Assembly (NCBI GenBank): GCA_036747295.1 | Contig: DAIOCN010000004.1 | Location: 68,830-132,829 of the forward strand | Source of the DNA: UBA4736 sp002404015 | Lineage (GTDB): Bacteria; Chloroflexota; Dormibacteria; Dormibacterales; Dormibacteraceae | Length of the DNA stretch: 64,000 nt | Reading direction: 5' to 3' | In this document: positions 28,945 to 37,278 of the stretch, in pieces | Layout: every line of letters starts with the position of its first letter | Position numbering within the stretch: the stretch's first letter is position 1 | Translations under genes and position numbers: made by a program | The notes under the pieces: model-generated | The model's input: only the letters and a program-made list of their open reading frames with translations | The model's database searches: none | What the model was told of the DNA's origin: nothing

Positions 28945-29492
28945 GCCACCGGGGGGGCCAGGTCGAGATTTTCGGCCCCGGCCGCTCAGCGGCCGACCCG
29001 GCTCCGGGTGACTTCATCCTCACCCACGCCAACCACCTGGCATCCCGCCTGATCCGGGTCGCCCAGCGTCAGCGGATGCACGGGCAGGACCGTGTGTTCG
29101 CGCACTGGAGCCACTGCGCCATCGTCGTGGCGCCGGACGGCACACTGGTGGAGGCGGAAACGGCCGGCGTGCGCCGCAGCCCGCTGTCCAAGTACGCAGA
29201 CGTGGAGTACCACCTGGTCAGACTCGGGCCCCAGGTCTCGGCCACCGTTCGTGAGAAAGCTGCCGACTACGCCAAGAGAAAGGTCGGCGAGCCGTTCGGG
29301 TTCGCCGACGTGGCGCGTATCTCGCTCTCGCTGCTCACCGGCCTGCGCCTGGACTTCGGCCGGAACGAGTACCTGATCTGCTCGGGGCTGGTGGCGGCGG
29401 CGCTGGTGCGGGCGGGGGCCCGCTTCGAGATGGAGCCCGCGGACATGCTCCCCGCCGACCTCGCGAAGGCCTACGGTGTGAAACCGGAGTGA
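28941..29492 (+). CDS. YiiX-like permuted papain-fold hydrolase, probable CTG start
   Basis: Circularly permuted NlpC/P60-like cysteine hydrolase of about 183 aa. Motifs: PGDFILTHANHLASRLIR, the catalytic-His region HWSHCAIVVAPDGTLVEAE, and the Cys region EYLICSGLVAAALVRAG (CSGLV matches the family's CSELV). Permuted papain-fold enzymes cleave peptide or lipid amide/ester bonds. Its frame has no ATG or GTG near the N-terminus. CTG 28941 overlaps the upstream TGA as CTGA; TTG 28899 inside the PAP2 gene is the alternative. Sandwiched between two PAP2 genes, so a role in envelope lipid turnover is plausible. Confidence 0.8.
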   Translation: MSHRGGQVEIFGPGRSAADPAPGDFILTHANHLASRLIRVAQRQRMHGQDRVFAHWSHCAIVVAPDGTLVEAETAGVRRSPLSKYADVEYHLVRLGPQVSATVREKAADYAKRKVGEPFGFADVARISLSLLTGLRLDFGRNEYLICSGLVAAALVRAGARFEMEPADMLPADLAKAYGVKPE

Positions 29493-30115
29493 TGAGCAGG
29501 CCCCCAGTGCTGTTCGCCGCCGGCACTGCGTGCCTGCTGGCGGTCCTGGCCCTGGCGGTGGCCGCCCATCAATACCCCTATTTCGGCTGGGACCCTCCCG
29601 TGACTCGGGCTGTCCAGTCGGTGCCGGTCGGCCCCTTCTACCAGGTCGTCCTCTTCTACGGCTGGCTGCTCGGGGTGCGCCAGGTGGCCCTGGCCGCGGC
29701 CGGCGTGGTGCTGGTGCTCGTCTTCAACCGCTGGGGCGGCCTTCTGATGCTCGGCGGTGCGCTCTCGGCAGCCGTCTACCAGGCGCTCGACCTGGTCGTA
29801 CAACGGCCGCGGCCCGACCCCCACCTGGTGCACGTGGTGGCGGTCACCCCCAGCAACAGCTTTCCGAGCGGCCACACCGTGTTCTTCACCTGGTTCTCGA
29901 TCCTGCTCGTGGTCACCCTCGGGCGACGGCTGCCACGCCGGCTGAAGGCGGCCGCCTGGGTCCTGGCCGGGCTCGTCATCGTGGCCACCGGGTTCTCCCG
30001 AGTCTGGGCGGGCGCGCACTGGCCGAGCGACGTGCTGGCGGGCTTCCTGCTGGGGTCCGGCTGGACCCTCCTCGTTCTCGGGGCCGGAAGGATATGGACG
30101 CCTAAGGCGTTCTGA
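29492..30115 (+). CDS. PAP2-family phosphatase (copy 2)
   Basis: Membrane phosphatase of 207 aa with motifs LVVQRPRPD, FPSGHTVFFTWFSIL and RVWAGAHWPSDVLAGFLLG, very like copy 1 in the last two motifs, which suggests an old tandem duplication. The ATG at 29492 overlaps the hydrolase's TGA by one base (TGATG); GTG 29489 is an alternative. Probable substrates are undecaprenyl diphosphate or another lipid phosphate. Its 3' end overlaps the convergent cutA by 14 bp. Confidence 0.92.
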   Translation: MSRPPVLFAAGTACLLAVLALAVAAHQYPYFGWDPPVTRAVQSVPVGPFYQVVLFYGWLLGVRQVALAAAGVVLVLVFNRWGGLLMLGGALSAAVYQALDLVVQRPRPDPHLVHVVAVTPSNSFPSGHTVFFTWFSILLVVTLGRRLPRRLKAAAWVLAGLVIVATGFSRVWAGAHWPSDVLAGFLLGSGWTLLVLGAGRIWTPKAF

Positions 30116-30431
30116 CGCCCTCCAGCAGCCACTCCAGGTAGGCCGGAGAGCCGCCGGTGACATCGACCTGCAGGAGCTCCGGCAGCTCGTAGCTGTGGTG
30201 CTCCTCGAGGTAGGCCTGGATCGCGGCGACCTTGTCCGAGGAGGTCTTCAGAAGGATCAGCGCCTCGTGCTCGCGCTTCATCTTCCCCTCCCAGCGATAG
30301 AAGGAGTGGATCGTGGGGATCACGGACCCGCACGCGGCCAGCCGAGCCTCCACCATCCCCTCGCCAAGTCGCTCCGCCTCGTCGCGGCTGCCGGCGCTGA
30401 TGAAGAGCATGACCGGCTTGGGCTGGGTCAT
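30102..30431 (-). CDS. cutA: CutA divalent-cation tolerance protein
   Basis: Small (109 aa) trimeric cytosolic protein of the CutA1 family, linked to copper and other divalent-metal tolerance; its biochemical role is unclear even in the family. Sequence signs are MLFISAGSRDEAERLGEGMV, RLAACGSVIPTIHSFYRWEG, LILLKTSSDKVAAIQAYLEE and HSYELPELLQVDVTGGSPAY, the last two being the strongest. The ATG overlaps the upstream PAP2 stop as ATGA, giving the run polA-fpg-PAP2-cutA on the minus strand. Confidence 0.94.
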   Translation of the reverse strand: MTQPKPVMLFISAGSRDEAERLGEGMVEARLAACGSVIPTIHSFYRWEGKMKREHEALILLKTSSDKVAAIQAYLEEHHSYELPELLQVDVTGGSPAYLEWLLEGVRTP

Positions 30432-31084
30432 CCGCGCTCTCCGACCGGCGGCCGGTCGAGCCAGATCACCGACGCCGCCAGGCCGATTCCGCCCAACAGG
30501 ATGCCCCCGATCACGTCCGACTCCCAGTGCACCTCGAGGTAGAGCCGGTCCAGCGCCATCAGGAGAATGATGATGGCGGCCGCGGGCAGCGCAGCAGCGC
30601 GCCAGCGACTGCCTGGTCGCGCCAGCCGGCGTAGCACGAAGGCGAGCATGCCATACGCGAAAACGGTCCGGACCATATGGCCGCTGGGAAAGCTGTTCAT
30701 GGGCAGGTTCTTCTCGAAGAGCAGGGTGATGCTGGGCCCGTCTCCATGGTCGAGCGAGGGGCCCGGCGCCGGATGGATCACGAGCTTCTTGTAGAGAGTC
30801 TCCAGCACTTCAACGGCGCCGAAGGCGAGCACGAACCAGGCTTCCGTGCGGAACTCGTGACGCCAGAGATAGATGGCGATACCGAGCACGATCAGGCTCG
30901 TGATCTCGATCCCGCCGAGCACCGCGAACGCCTTCGCCACCACGCCCAGAGTCGGGTTCCAATCCCGGTTGAAGGCGGTCGCCACCGTCACGTCCGTGGC
31001 ATTGGCGCCGCCCAGGCCGACCACCACCGACATGGCCACAAATGCGGCCGAGAGGACGACGAAAGCGGTCAGAGAGCGCGTCAT
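30428..31084 (-). CDS. PAP2-family phosphatase (copy 3)
   Basis: Membrane protein of 218 aa with about five to six helices. PAP2 motifs are KKLVIHPAPGPS (first motif altered from KxxxxxxRP: Ala replaces Arg), NSFPSGHMVRTVFAYGML and RLYLEVHWESDVIGGILLG. The altered first motif sets it apart from copies 1 and 2 and may affect phosphate binding. ATG 31084 overlaps the fpg stop (TGATG); a longer frame to 31156 overlaps fpg and lacks family similarity. Part of the polA-fpg-PAP2-cutA run. Confidence 0.86.
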   Translation of the reverse strand: MTRSLTAFVVLSAAFVAMSVVVGLGGANATDVTVATAFNRDWNPTLGVVAKAFAVLGGIEITSLIVLGIAIYLWRHEFRTEAWFVLAFGAVEVLETLYKKLVIHPAPGPSLDHGDGPSITLLFEKNLPMNSFPSGHMVRTVFAYGMLAFVLRRLARPGSRWRAAALPAAAIIILLMALDRLYLEVHWESDVIGGILLGGIGLAASVIWLDRPPVGERG

Positions 31085-31908
31085 CACCGCTGGCAGCGCC
31101 GGCAGAAGACGGTCGTGCGGCCGGCCAGCCGGACCGATGCCAGGGGTCGGCCGCACGTCAGGCAGGGCTCTCCGCCACGTCCGTAGACCCGCAGCTGTTC
31201 CTGCTGGAGACCCTTCTCGCCCCAGGCGTCGCGGTAGTCGTCCACCGAGCTGCCCCGGTTGGCGATCCCCTCGAGCAGGGAGTCCTGCAGCGCCTCCCGC
31301 AGCCGCTTCACGGCCGGCCGGCTGAGGCTGTCGGCGCGACGGTCGGGCCGGATCCGGGCCCGGAAGCAGGACTCGTCGGCGTAGATGTTGCCCACCCCCG
31401 CCAGCACCGCCTGATCCAGGAGCAGTGCCTTGAGCGGGGCCCGCCTCGAGTGCAGGCGCCGGTAGAGATCGGCGGCGCTGAACTCGGGATCGATCGGCTC
31501 GGGACCCAGCTTGGGCAGCTTGCGCTCGGCGATCAGCTCCTGCTCGCTGCCGAAAAGCAGGCGCCCGAAGCGCCGCACGTCTCGATACCGAAGCTGCCTG
31601 CCGTCGTCCAGCGCGAGGACCGCATGCGTGTGGTCCATCAGCGCCGCCATCGGATCAACGTACCGGAGTTGGCCGGTCATCCCGAGGTGGACGACAAGCA
31701 GCTCGCCGCCGGTCAGGTGCATGAGGATGTACTTGCCGCGCCGGGTCAGGGCCTCGATCCGGCGTCCGCTCACCCCGCTCTCGAAGAGGAACGGCTCCGG
31801 GTGGCGCACGATCGACGGGAAGCGCAGCTCCACACCCACGATCGTCCGCCCGACCAGGTGGGGCCTCAGGTCGGCCGCCACCGTCTCCACCTCCGGCAGC
31901 TCAGGCAA
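31084..31908 (-). CDS. mutM: Formamidopyrimidine-DNA glycosylase (Fpg/MutM), TTG start
   Basis: Bifunctional glycosylase/AP lyase that removes 8-oxoguanine and formamidopyrimidines in base-excision repair. The mature N-terminus PELPEVETV supplies the catalytic Pro and Glu, so the start is fixed at TTG 31908. Other signs: RRGKYILMHL (active-site Lys loop), DQAVLAGVGNIYADE with the H2TH helix, and the C-terminal zinc finger CLTCGRPL...CRRCQR. At 274 aa it is full length. The TTG overlaps the end of polA by 8 nt, so it is translationally coupled; polA and fpg both act in gap repair. Confidence 0.97.
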   Translation of the reverse strand: MPELPEVETVAADLRPHLVGRTIVGVELRFPSIVRHPEPFLFESGVSGRRIEALTRRGKYILMHLTGGELLVVHLGMTGQLRYVDPMAALMDHTHAVLALDDGRQLRYRDVRRFGRLLFGSEQELIAERKLPKLGPEPIDPEFSAADLYRRLHSRRAPLKALLLDQAVLAGVGNIYADESCFRARIRPDRRADSLSRPAVKRLREALQDSLLEGIANRGSSVDDYRDAWGEKGLQQEQLRVYGRGGEPCLTCGRPLASVRLAGRTTVFCRRCQR

Positions 31909-34594
31909 CGACCGCGGCCAGCTTCCGCATGTCGGCCCAGTTCTCGCCGACCTTGGCCTCCACCTCGAGGCCGGTCTCCAGCTCGTAGGCTTCGGTCATC
32001 ACCCGGGGCACCATCTCGGCGAAGCGCTCGACCTCCGCCTCCGGGATCTCGAAGACCAGCTCATCGTGGACCTGGAGCAGCATCTTGCCCGCCAGCCGCT
32101 CGGTCTCGATCTCAGCCTGCAGCCGGACCATGGCGATCTTGATGATGTCGGCCGCCAGCGACTGGATCGGAAAGTTGATCGCCATCCGCTCCGCCGCCAG
32201 CCGGAGCTGGTAGTTGGGCGAGCGGAGGTCAGGGATCGCCCGCCGGCGGCCGGTCGCGCTGACCACGAGGCCGGCCTCCCGGGCGTCGTTGCGGATCGCG
32301 TCCAGGAACTCCTTCAGGCGCTGGTAGGTGCCCCAGTACTCCTTCAGGAACTCTCGGGCCTCCTCGCCGGGGATGCCCATCTGCATCGAGAGCCCGTATT
32401 CGCCCTGCCCGTAAAGGGAGCCGAAGTTGGCGATCTTGGCCAGCCGGCGCTGCCCGGGGTCCACCTGCTCGATGGCAACCTTGAAGACCTTGGCCGCGGT
32501 GGCCGCGTGGATGTCCTGGCCGGCTTCGAACGCCCCCAGCATCTGAGGGTCCTCGCTCAGGTGGGCGGCGATCCTGAGCTCGATCTGCGAGTAGTCCGCC
32601 GCGAAGAGCTTGTGATCGGGCCGCTCCGCCCGGAAGGCGCGCCGGATCCGCTGCCCGAGCTCGGTCCGGATCGGAATGTTCATCAGGTTGGGGTTGGACG
32701 AGGAGAGCCGGCCGGTGGCGGTCGCGGCCTGGCCGAACGAGGTGTGGACCCGGCCGTCGACGGGATCGCAGAGCTCGGGCAGGGCGTCCACGTATGTGGA
32801 CTTGAGCTTGCTCAGCTGGCGGTGCTCCAGGATCAGGGCCACGATCGGGTGCTTGTCGCGGAGGCCTTCCAGCGTCTCGGCGTCGGTCGAGTAGCCGGTC
32901 TTGGTCCGCTTGCCGACCGGCAGCCGGAGATCCTCGAAGAGCAGCTTCGCCAGCTGCTGGGGCGCGGCCACGTTGAACTGGTAGCCGGCCAGCTCGGTGA
33001 CCTGGCCCTCGAGCGCCGCCAGCTGGCCGCCCAGCTCCCGGGCCATCTCCTCGAGGTACGGCCGGTCGATGGCGATGCCCTCGACCTCCATCTCGGCCAG
33101 CACCCGGGACAGCGGCAGCTCGATCTCATAGAAGAGGTAGTCCACGCCCAGGTTCTGCAGCTCCGCGGCCAGCCGCGGCCGCAGCTTCAGGATCGCCTGG
33201 GCGCGGGCGCCCGCGTACTCTGCGGCGGCCGCCGGGTCCGCCTGTGAGGCCGGGCGGGAGTTGCGGCCGGTGCCCAGCAGCTGGTCGGTGGCCATCAGCG
33301 TCATGCCCAGGAACTCGCGCGCCAGGTCCTCCAGGCGAGGATCGCGGGAGCCGGCTCCCAGCAGGTAGGCGGCGAGGCTGGAGCTGAAGCGCCAGTCCTG
33401 CCGCCAGGGATCGATGCCGGAGAGGGCCAGCTGCTCCTCCTTAACGTCGTGGCCCAGCAGCGGCCGGCCCCGCAGGGCGGCCACGACCTGGAACTCGAGG
33501 TCCGCCGCGACGTACCAGGTCCGCTCGCCGGCCGCCAGCCCGAGGCCCACGGCGGCGCCCCCCCGGGCGCTGCCGTCCCAGAGCCCGAACAGCCCCACTT
33601 CCTCGGCCGCGGCGAGCGCGGAGGTTATCTCCGGAAGCTGCCCGAGCGTGGCCAGCGCCACACCGCCCGCCGACGCCACCGGCTCGAAGGCCAAGGTGGG
33701 CTGCACCGGCACGGCGTCGGGCGGGGGGATGCGGGCCAGCAGCTGGCGGAACTCCAGGTCGTCGAAGACCTGGCGGGCCCCGTCGTAGTCATAGCGCAGC
33801 CAGCGTGACCGGTCGAGGTCGAGGTCGACGTCCACGTCGCGGCGGATCGTGACCATCCGCTTACCCAGGCGCACCTGGTCGGCGTGCTCGCGCAGCGAGG
33901 TCTTGACGCGCCCCTCCTTCAACTCGTCGAGCCGGTCGAGCAGCGCCTCGATGGAGCCGAACTGCTGGATCAGTTGGGCGGCAGTCTTGTCGCCGACGCC
34001 GGGCACGCCTGGGATGTTGTCGGAGGTGTCGCCGCGGAGCGCCTTGTAGTCGATCAGCTGGGCCGGCTCGAAGCCGTAGCGCTGGCGGACCTCGGGAGGG
34101 CCGTAGACGAACGTGTCCGTGATGCCGCGCTTGGGCACCAGGGCCTCGACCGAGTCGGTCACGAGCTGCAGGCAGTCGAGGTCGCCGCTCACGATCGTGA
34201 CCGACAGGCCCTGCTCCTCCGCCTTGCGCGCCAGCGTGCCGATCACGTCGTCGGCCTCGAAGCCCTCGACCTCGTACGTCGGGATGGTGAGCGACTCGAG
34301 CACCCGCTTCACGAGCGCGAACTGGGGACGGAGGTCGTCCGGCATCGGCTTGCGGCCCAGCTTGTACTCGGCGTACTCGAGCGACCGGAAGGTCGGCTTG
34401 CCGACGTCGAAGGCGGCCGCCGCGAACTCGGGCCGAGAGGCGAGGACGAGCGCCAGCATGGAGGTGAAGCCGTAGACCGCATTGGTCACCGCGCCGGCGG
34501 TCGTACTCATGGGCGGCAGGGCGAAAAACGCCCGGTAGATCAGGCTGTGGGCGTCGATCAGGATCAGCCGGCCCCGCCTTCCAGCCTTCGGCAT
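31901..34594 (-). CDS. polA: DNA polymerase I, degenerate 3'-5' exonuclease domain
   Basis: Repair and Okazaki-fragment polymerase. N-terminal 5'-nuclease domain (LIDAHSLIYRAFFALPPM, IDYKALRGDTSDNIPGVPGV). Middle region around residues 310-440 keeps the 3'-5' exonuclease fold, but the acidic motif (normally DTETT) is replaced by FGLWDGSARGG, so proofreading is probably lost. C-terminal polymerase domain is intact: DYSQIELRIAAH (motif A), RRLAKIANFGSLYGQGEYGL (motif B), LLQVHDELVFEIPE (motif C). At 897 aa it is full length. ATG 34594. Confidence 0.97.
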   Translation of the reverse strand: MPKAGRRGRLILIDAHSLIYRAFFALPPMSTTAGAVTNAVYGFTSMLALVLASRPEFAAAAFDVGKPTFRSLEYAEYKLGRKPMPDDLRPQFALVKRVLESLTIPTYEVEGFEADDVIGTLARKAEEQGLSVTIVSGDLDCLQLVTDSVEALVPKRGITDTFVYGPPEVRQRYGFEPAQLIDYKALRGDTSDNIPGVPGVGDKTAAQLIQQFGSIEALLDRLDELKEGRVKTSLREHADQVRLGKRMVTIRRDVDVDLDLDRSRWLRYDYDGARQVFDDLEFRQLLARIPPPDAVPVQPTLAFEPVASAGGVALATLGQLPEITSALAAAEEVGLFGLWDGSARGGAAVGLGLAAGERTWYVAADLEFQVVAALRGRPLLGHDVKEEQLALSGIDPWRQDWRFSSSLAAYLLGAGSRDPRLEDLAREFLGMTLMATDQLLGTGRNSRPASQADPAAAAEYAGARAQAILKLRPRLAAELQNLGVDYLFYEIELPLSRVLAEMEVEGIAIDRPYLEEMARELGGQLAALEGQVTELAGYQFNVAAPQQLAKLLFEDLRLPVGKRTKTGYSTDAETLEGLRDKHPIVALILEHRQLSKLKSTYVDALPELCDPVDGRVHTSFGQAATATGRLSSSNPNLMNIPIRTELGQRIRRAFRAERPDHKLFAADYSQIELRIAAHLSEDPQMLGAFEAGQDIHAATAAKVFKVAIEQVDPGQRRLAKIANFGSLYGQGEYGLSMQMGIPGEEAREFLKEYWGTYQRLKEFLDAIRNDAREAGLVVSATGRRRAIPDLRSPNYQLRLAAERMAINFPIQSLAADIIKIAMVRLQAEIETERLAGKMLLQVHDELVFEIPEAEVERFAEMVPRVMTEAYELETGLEVEAKVGENWADMRKLAAVVA

Positions 34595-34660
34595 CGGTCA
34601 ATTCTCCCGTATTGGCATCTGGCGGGGACCGTGGGGGGACGGGGGTAGAATCGGCCTCAG

Positions 34661-35206
34661 ATGGACGACCTGATCGAGGTGGCGGTGGACAGCATCCGCG
34701 TGCACATGCCCACCGGCCAGCACGTCGTGATCCTGAAGGAGCGGGACAACGACCGCTACCTCCCGATCTGGATCGGGGTCTTCGAAGCCAACGCCATCGC
34801 GCTCAAGATCACCGGGGTCGCGCCCGAGCGGCCGATCACCCATGACCTCATGGCGAGCACGTTCGGCGAGCTCGCCATCAACGTCAACCGGATCGTGGTC
34901 ACCTCATTGGCGGACGAGGTGTTCTTTGCCCGCCTCTTCATCTCGCAGAACGGCCGGGAGCTCGACATCGACTCGCGGCCCAGCGACGCGATCGCCCTGG
35001 CCGTCCGCTTCGAGTGCCCGATCTTCGTGGCCCGGGAGGTTCTGGACCGGGCGGGCGTGATCCCCGAGAAGGACGAGGAGGACGACCCGTCGAGCGAGGG
35101 GGACGAGGACCGGCTGGCCGTCTTCCGGGACCTGGTCAACAGCCTCGACCTGCCAGAGCTGCCCGACGAGCCGGGCTCACGCGGCTTGGGACCGTCCCCT
35201 AGCTGA
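34661..35206 (+). CDS. Bifunctional nuclease family protein (DUF151)
   Basis: Protein of 181 aa with a BFN/DUF151 domain (HVVILKERDNDRYLPIWIGV, FEANAIALKITGVAPERPIT, ELDIDSRPSDAIALAVRFEC) and an acidic C-terminal tail ending VFRDLVNSLDLPELPDEPGS, which resembles a UVR-type motif. Family members have RNase/DNase activity and are linked to stress or repair, but the in vivo role is poorly known. A TAGAAT box 9 nt before the ATG suggests a very short leader. It overlaps the next gene as CTGA (the TGA is its own stop). Confidence 0.87.
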   Translation: MDDLIEVAVDSIRVHMPTGQHVVILKERDNDRYLPIWIGVFEANAIALKITGVAPERPITHDLMASTFGELAINVNRIVVTSLADEVFFARLFISQNGRELDIDSRPSDAIALAVRFECPIFVAREVLDRAGVIPEKDEEDDPSSEGDEDRLAVFRDLVNSLDLPELPDEPGSRGLGPSPS

Positions 35207-35661
35207 GTAACGAGGTCCAGGCCGAGCTCCTTCTCCGCCTGGCCGTCGCGCTCCTCCTCGGTTCTCTGATCGGCTTCGAGCGGGAACGCCTCCGCCACCC
35301 GGCCGGCCTCCGGACGATGGGCATGGTGGCGATCGGATCCTGCCTATTCACGGAGCTGGGGGCGTACGTGGCCGGGCACCAGGACCCCACCCGGATCGCC
35401 GCCCAGGTCGTGACCGGGATCGGCTTCCTGGGCGCCGGCGCCATTCTGCGCCACGGCACCAACGTCCAGGGGCTGACGACCGCGTCGACCGTCTGGGTGG
35501 TGGCCGCGGTTGGGATGTGCGCCGGGTTCGGAGCCTACCTGCTCGCCTTCGGAGGAACCACCGTCGTGCTGCTGGCGCTGCTGTGCTTCCGCCCCATCGA
35601 GCGCCGCCTGTTCAAGCAACATCTCGTGGCGCCCAGGGAACCCGAGCTGCCAGAGCTGTAG
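35203..35661 (+). CDS. MgtC/SapB-family membrane protein, CTG start
   Basis: Inner-membrane protein of 152 aa if the CTG at 35203 is used. The N-terminus then reads LSNEVQAELLLRLAVALLLG followed by IGFERERLRHPAGLRTMGMV, the MgtC signature (GxERExxxxxAGLRT). ITGIGFLGAG-like sequence (VTGIGFLGAGAILRHGTNVQ) and ASTVWVVAAVGMCAGFGAY follow. The first ATG in frame (35317) would remove TM1 and the ERE motif, and an in-frame TAG lies directly before the CTG, so CTG is the only reasonable start. CTGA overlaps the upstream TGA. MgtC proteins modulate F-type ATPase or Mg2+ responses. Confidence 0.88.
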   Translation: MSNEVQAELLLRLAVALLLGSLIGFERERLRHPAGLRTMGMVAIGSCLFTELGAYVAGHQDPTRIAAQVVTGIGFLGAGAILRHGTNVQGLTTASTVWVVAAVGMCAGFGAYLLAFGGTTVVLLALLCFRPIERRLFKQHLVAPREPELPEL

Positions 35662-35698
35662 GGTCTCCGGCGGCCTCCGGACCGGTGCGGTATGGTTC

Positions 35699-36391
35699 TT
35701 GGGTCTTTTGGGAACCTCCGCCGGCACCCTGACCCCCCGCCGCCGCGAGACGCTGGAGACCCTGCGCCGCCTGGTGGCCGGCGCGGCCGGTCCCGTCCAC
35801 TACTCGACCGTGGCCGCGGCGATGGGCATCTCGGCCTGGACCGCCTACGGACTTCTCAGGGAGCTGGAGCGACCCGGGCTGGTGGAGCGCAGCTACGCGC
35901 TCGACTCGGGCCCCAAGCTGGGCGGCCGCTCCCGGATCCTCTTCGCACCGGCCATCCTGGCCCCCGCGGTCAGCTTTCCGGCCGACCTGCCGGAGCGCCT
36001 GCGCCCCGCCTTCGAGCGGTTCGCCGCCATCGCGGACGAAGGCGCCGCGGCCCGCGCCTACCTGGCCGAGGCCGGGTCCGACCTCGGCTTCCACCTCGGC
36101 TACTGGCTGGCCCGCCTGGAGACGGCCGGCTTGAACGCTGAGATCGCGGCTCGCACAGTTCTGGAGAGCAGCGCCCGACCCGCCGCCAAGATGCAGACCG
36201 TCGCCGCCATGGGCCTCGGCGCCGCGCTGTCACGGCTCGAGAAGGCCCGCCTGGCAACTCGCATCACGGCGGCGGCGGCCGGCTTCTCGGCGCTCCTCGA
36301 CGACGCCCAACGCGCGTCGGAAGCCTCACTCGCGGCCCTGGTCGACGCCGCGCGGGCGCTGCCGCCGCCGATCCGGAGGCACGCGCTCTGA
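35699..36391 (+). CDS. Winged-helix transcription regulator-like protein
   Basis: About 230 aa. An N-terminal winged-helix is suggested by RRETLETLRRLVAGAAGPVH, YSTVAAAMGISAWTAYGLLR and ELERPGLVERSYAL. The rest is Ala-rich and helical with no motif I recognise. The frame extends upstream into the mgtC gene, so the start is TTG 35699 or TTG 35708, behind a TATGGT box at 35691. It overlaps degV's CTG by 4 nt (CTGA) and probably forms a pair with it. It may sense a ligand and regulate the DegV gene. Confidence 0.72.
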   Translation: MGLLGTSAGTLTPRRRETLETLRRLVAGAAGPVHYSTVAAAMGISAWTAYGLLRELERPGLVERSYALDSGPKLGGRSRILFAPAILAPAVSFPADLPERLRPAFERFAAIADEGAAARAYLAEAGSDLGFHLGYWLARLETAGLNAEIAARTVLESSARPAAKMQTVAAMGLGAALSRLEKARLATRITAAAAGFSALLDDAQRASEASLAALVDAARALPPPIRRHAL

Positions 36392-37278
36392 CGGACCGCA
36401 GAGTGGCCGTGGTGACCGACTCGACGGCCGACCTGCCCGAGGCCCTGGTCCGCGACCACGCCATCACGGTGGTTCCGCTAACTGTCATCCTCGACGGTAA
36501 GAGCTACCTGGACGGGGTGGACATCCGGCCTCCCGACTTCTACCGGATGCTGGAGAGCAGCGAGGGCGGCGCGACCACCTCGCAGCCGTCGCCCGGCCGC
36601 TTCGCGGAGGTCTACCAGAAACTCCTGCGCGACCACGAGACGGTCGTCTCGCTGCACATCTCGGCCAAGCTGAGCGGGACTTACGCCGCCGCGCTGCAGG
36701 GCGCCGACATCGCCGGCGCCGGCCGCATCCGCGTGGTCGACTCGCAGAGCGTCTCCATGCCTCTCGGCCTGATCATGCTGGCCGCCGCCACGATCGCGGC
36801 CGAGGGCGTCGCGGCGGAGGCTCTCCTGGAGCGCCTGGAGCCGGTCATCGGCGGCGCCAAGGTGTACTTCATGGTGGCCACTCTGGAGCACCTGCGCCGA
36901 GGCGGTCGCATCGGCCGCGCCAGCGCGCTGCTGGGCTCGGTCCTCCAGATGAAGCCCGTGCTCACCATCCAGGACGGCCAGGTCGCCCCCCTCGAGCGGA
37001 TCCGGACTTACGACAAAGCACTCTCCCGGATTATCGAGCTGGCGCGCGAGACGGACCGCGGCGCCGGCATCTGCGCGATCGTCGGCCACGCCGCGGCCGA
37101 GCCCGCCGCTGAGCGAGTGGCTCGCGAGCTGGAAGGCATCGCCGACACCCTCCTGATCCAGTCGCTGGGCCCCGTGGTCGGCGCGCACGCCGGCCCCGGA
37201 ACCGTCGGCATCGGGTGCTACCCGGCCGAGCTCTTCCGGCTCGGCCTGAAGGACCTCAGCGCGGCCTCCGCCACCTGA
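36388..37278 (+). CDS. DegV-family fatty-acid-binding protein, possible CTG start
   Basis: DegV-domain protein (EDD fold) that binds a fatty acid; in Firmicutes relatives (FakB) it presents the fatty acid to a kinase. Signature VVTDSTADLPEAL at the N-terminus, then TTSQPSPGRFAEVYQ, SLHISAKLSGTYAAALQG, VVDSQSVSMPLG, LRRGGRIGRASALLGSVLQM and GPVVGAHAGPGTVGIGCY. Starting at CTG 36388, in a CTGA overlap with the upstream stop, gives MTDRRVAVVTDSTAD, typical for the family. GTG 36403 would still work, so the CTG start is less certain here. No fakA-like kinase is nearby. Confidence 0.9.
   Translation: MTDRRVAVVTDSTADLPEALVRDHAITVVPLTVILDGKSYLDGVDIRPPDFYRMLESSEGGATTSQPSPGRFAEVYQKLLRDHETVVSLHISAKLSGTYAAALQGADIAGAGRIRVVDSQSVSMPLGLIMLAAATIAAEGVAAEALLERLEPVIGGAKVYFMVATLEHLRRGGRIGRASALLGSVLQMKPVLTIQDGQVAPLERIRTYDKALSRIIELARETDRGAGICAIVGHAAAEPAAERVARELEGIADTLLIQSLGPVVGAHAGPGTVGIGCYPAELFRLGLKDLSAASAT

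Noticed and set aside
31511..33247. 578-codon plus-strand frame opposite mutM and polA
   Set aside because: Antisense shadow of two firmly identified genes.
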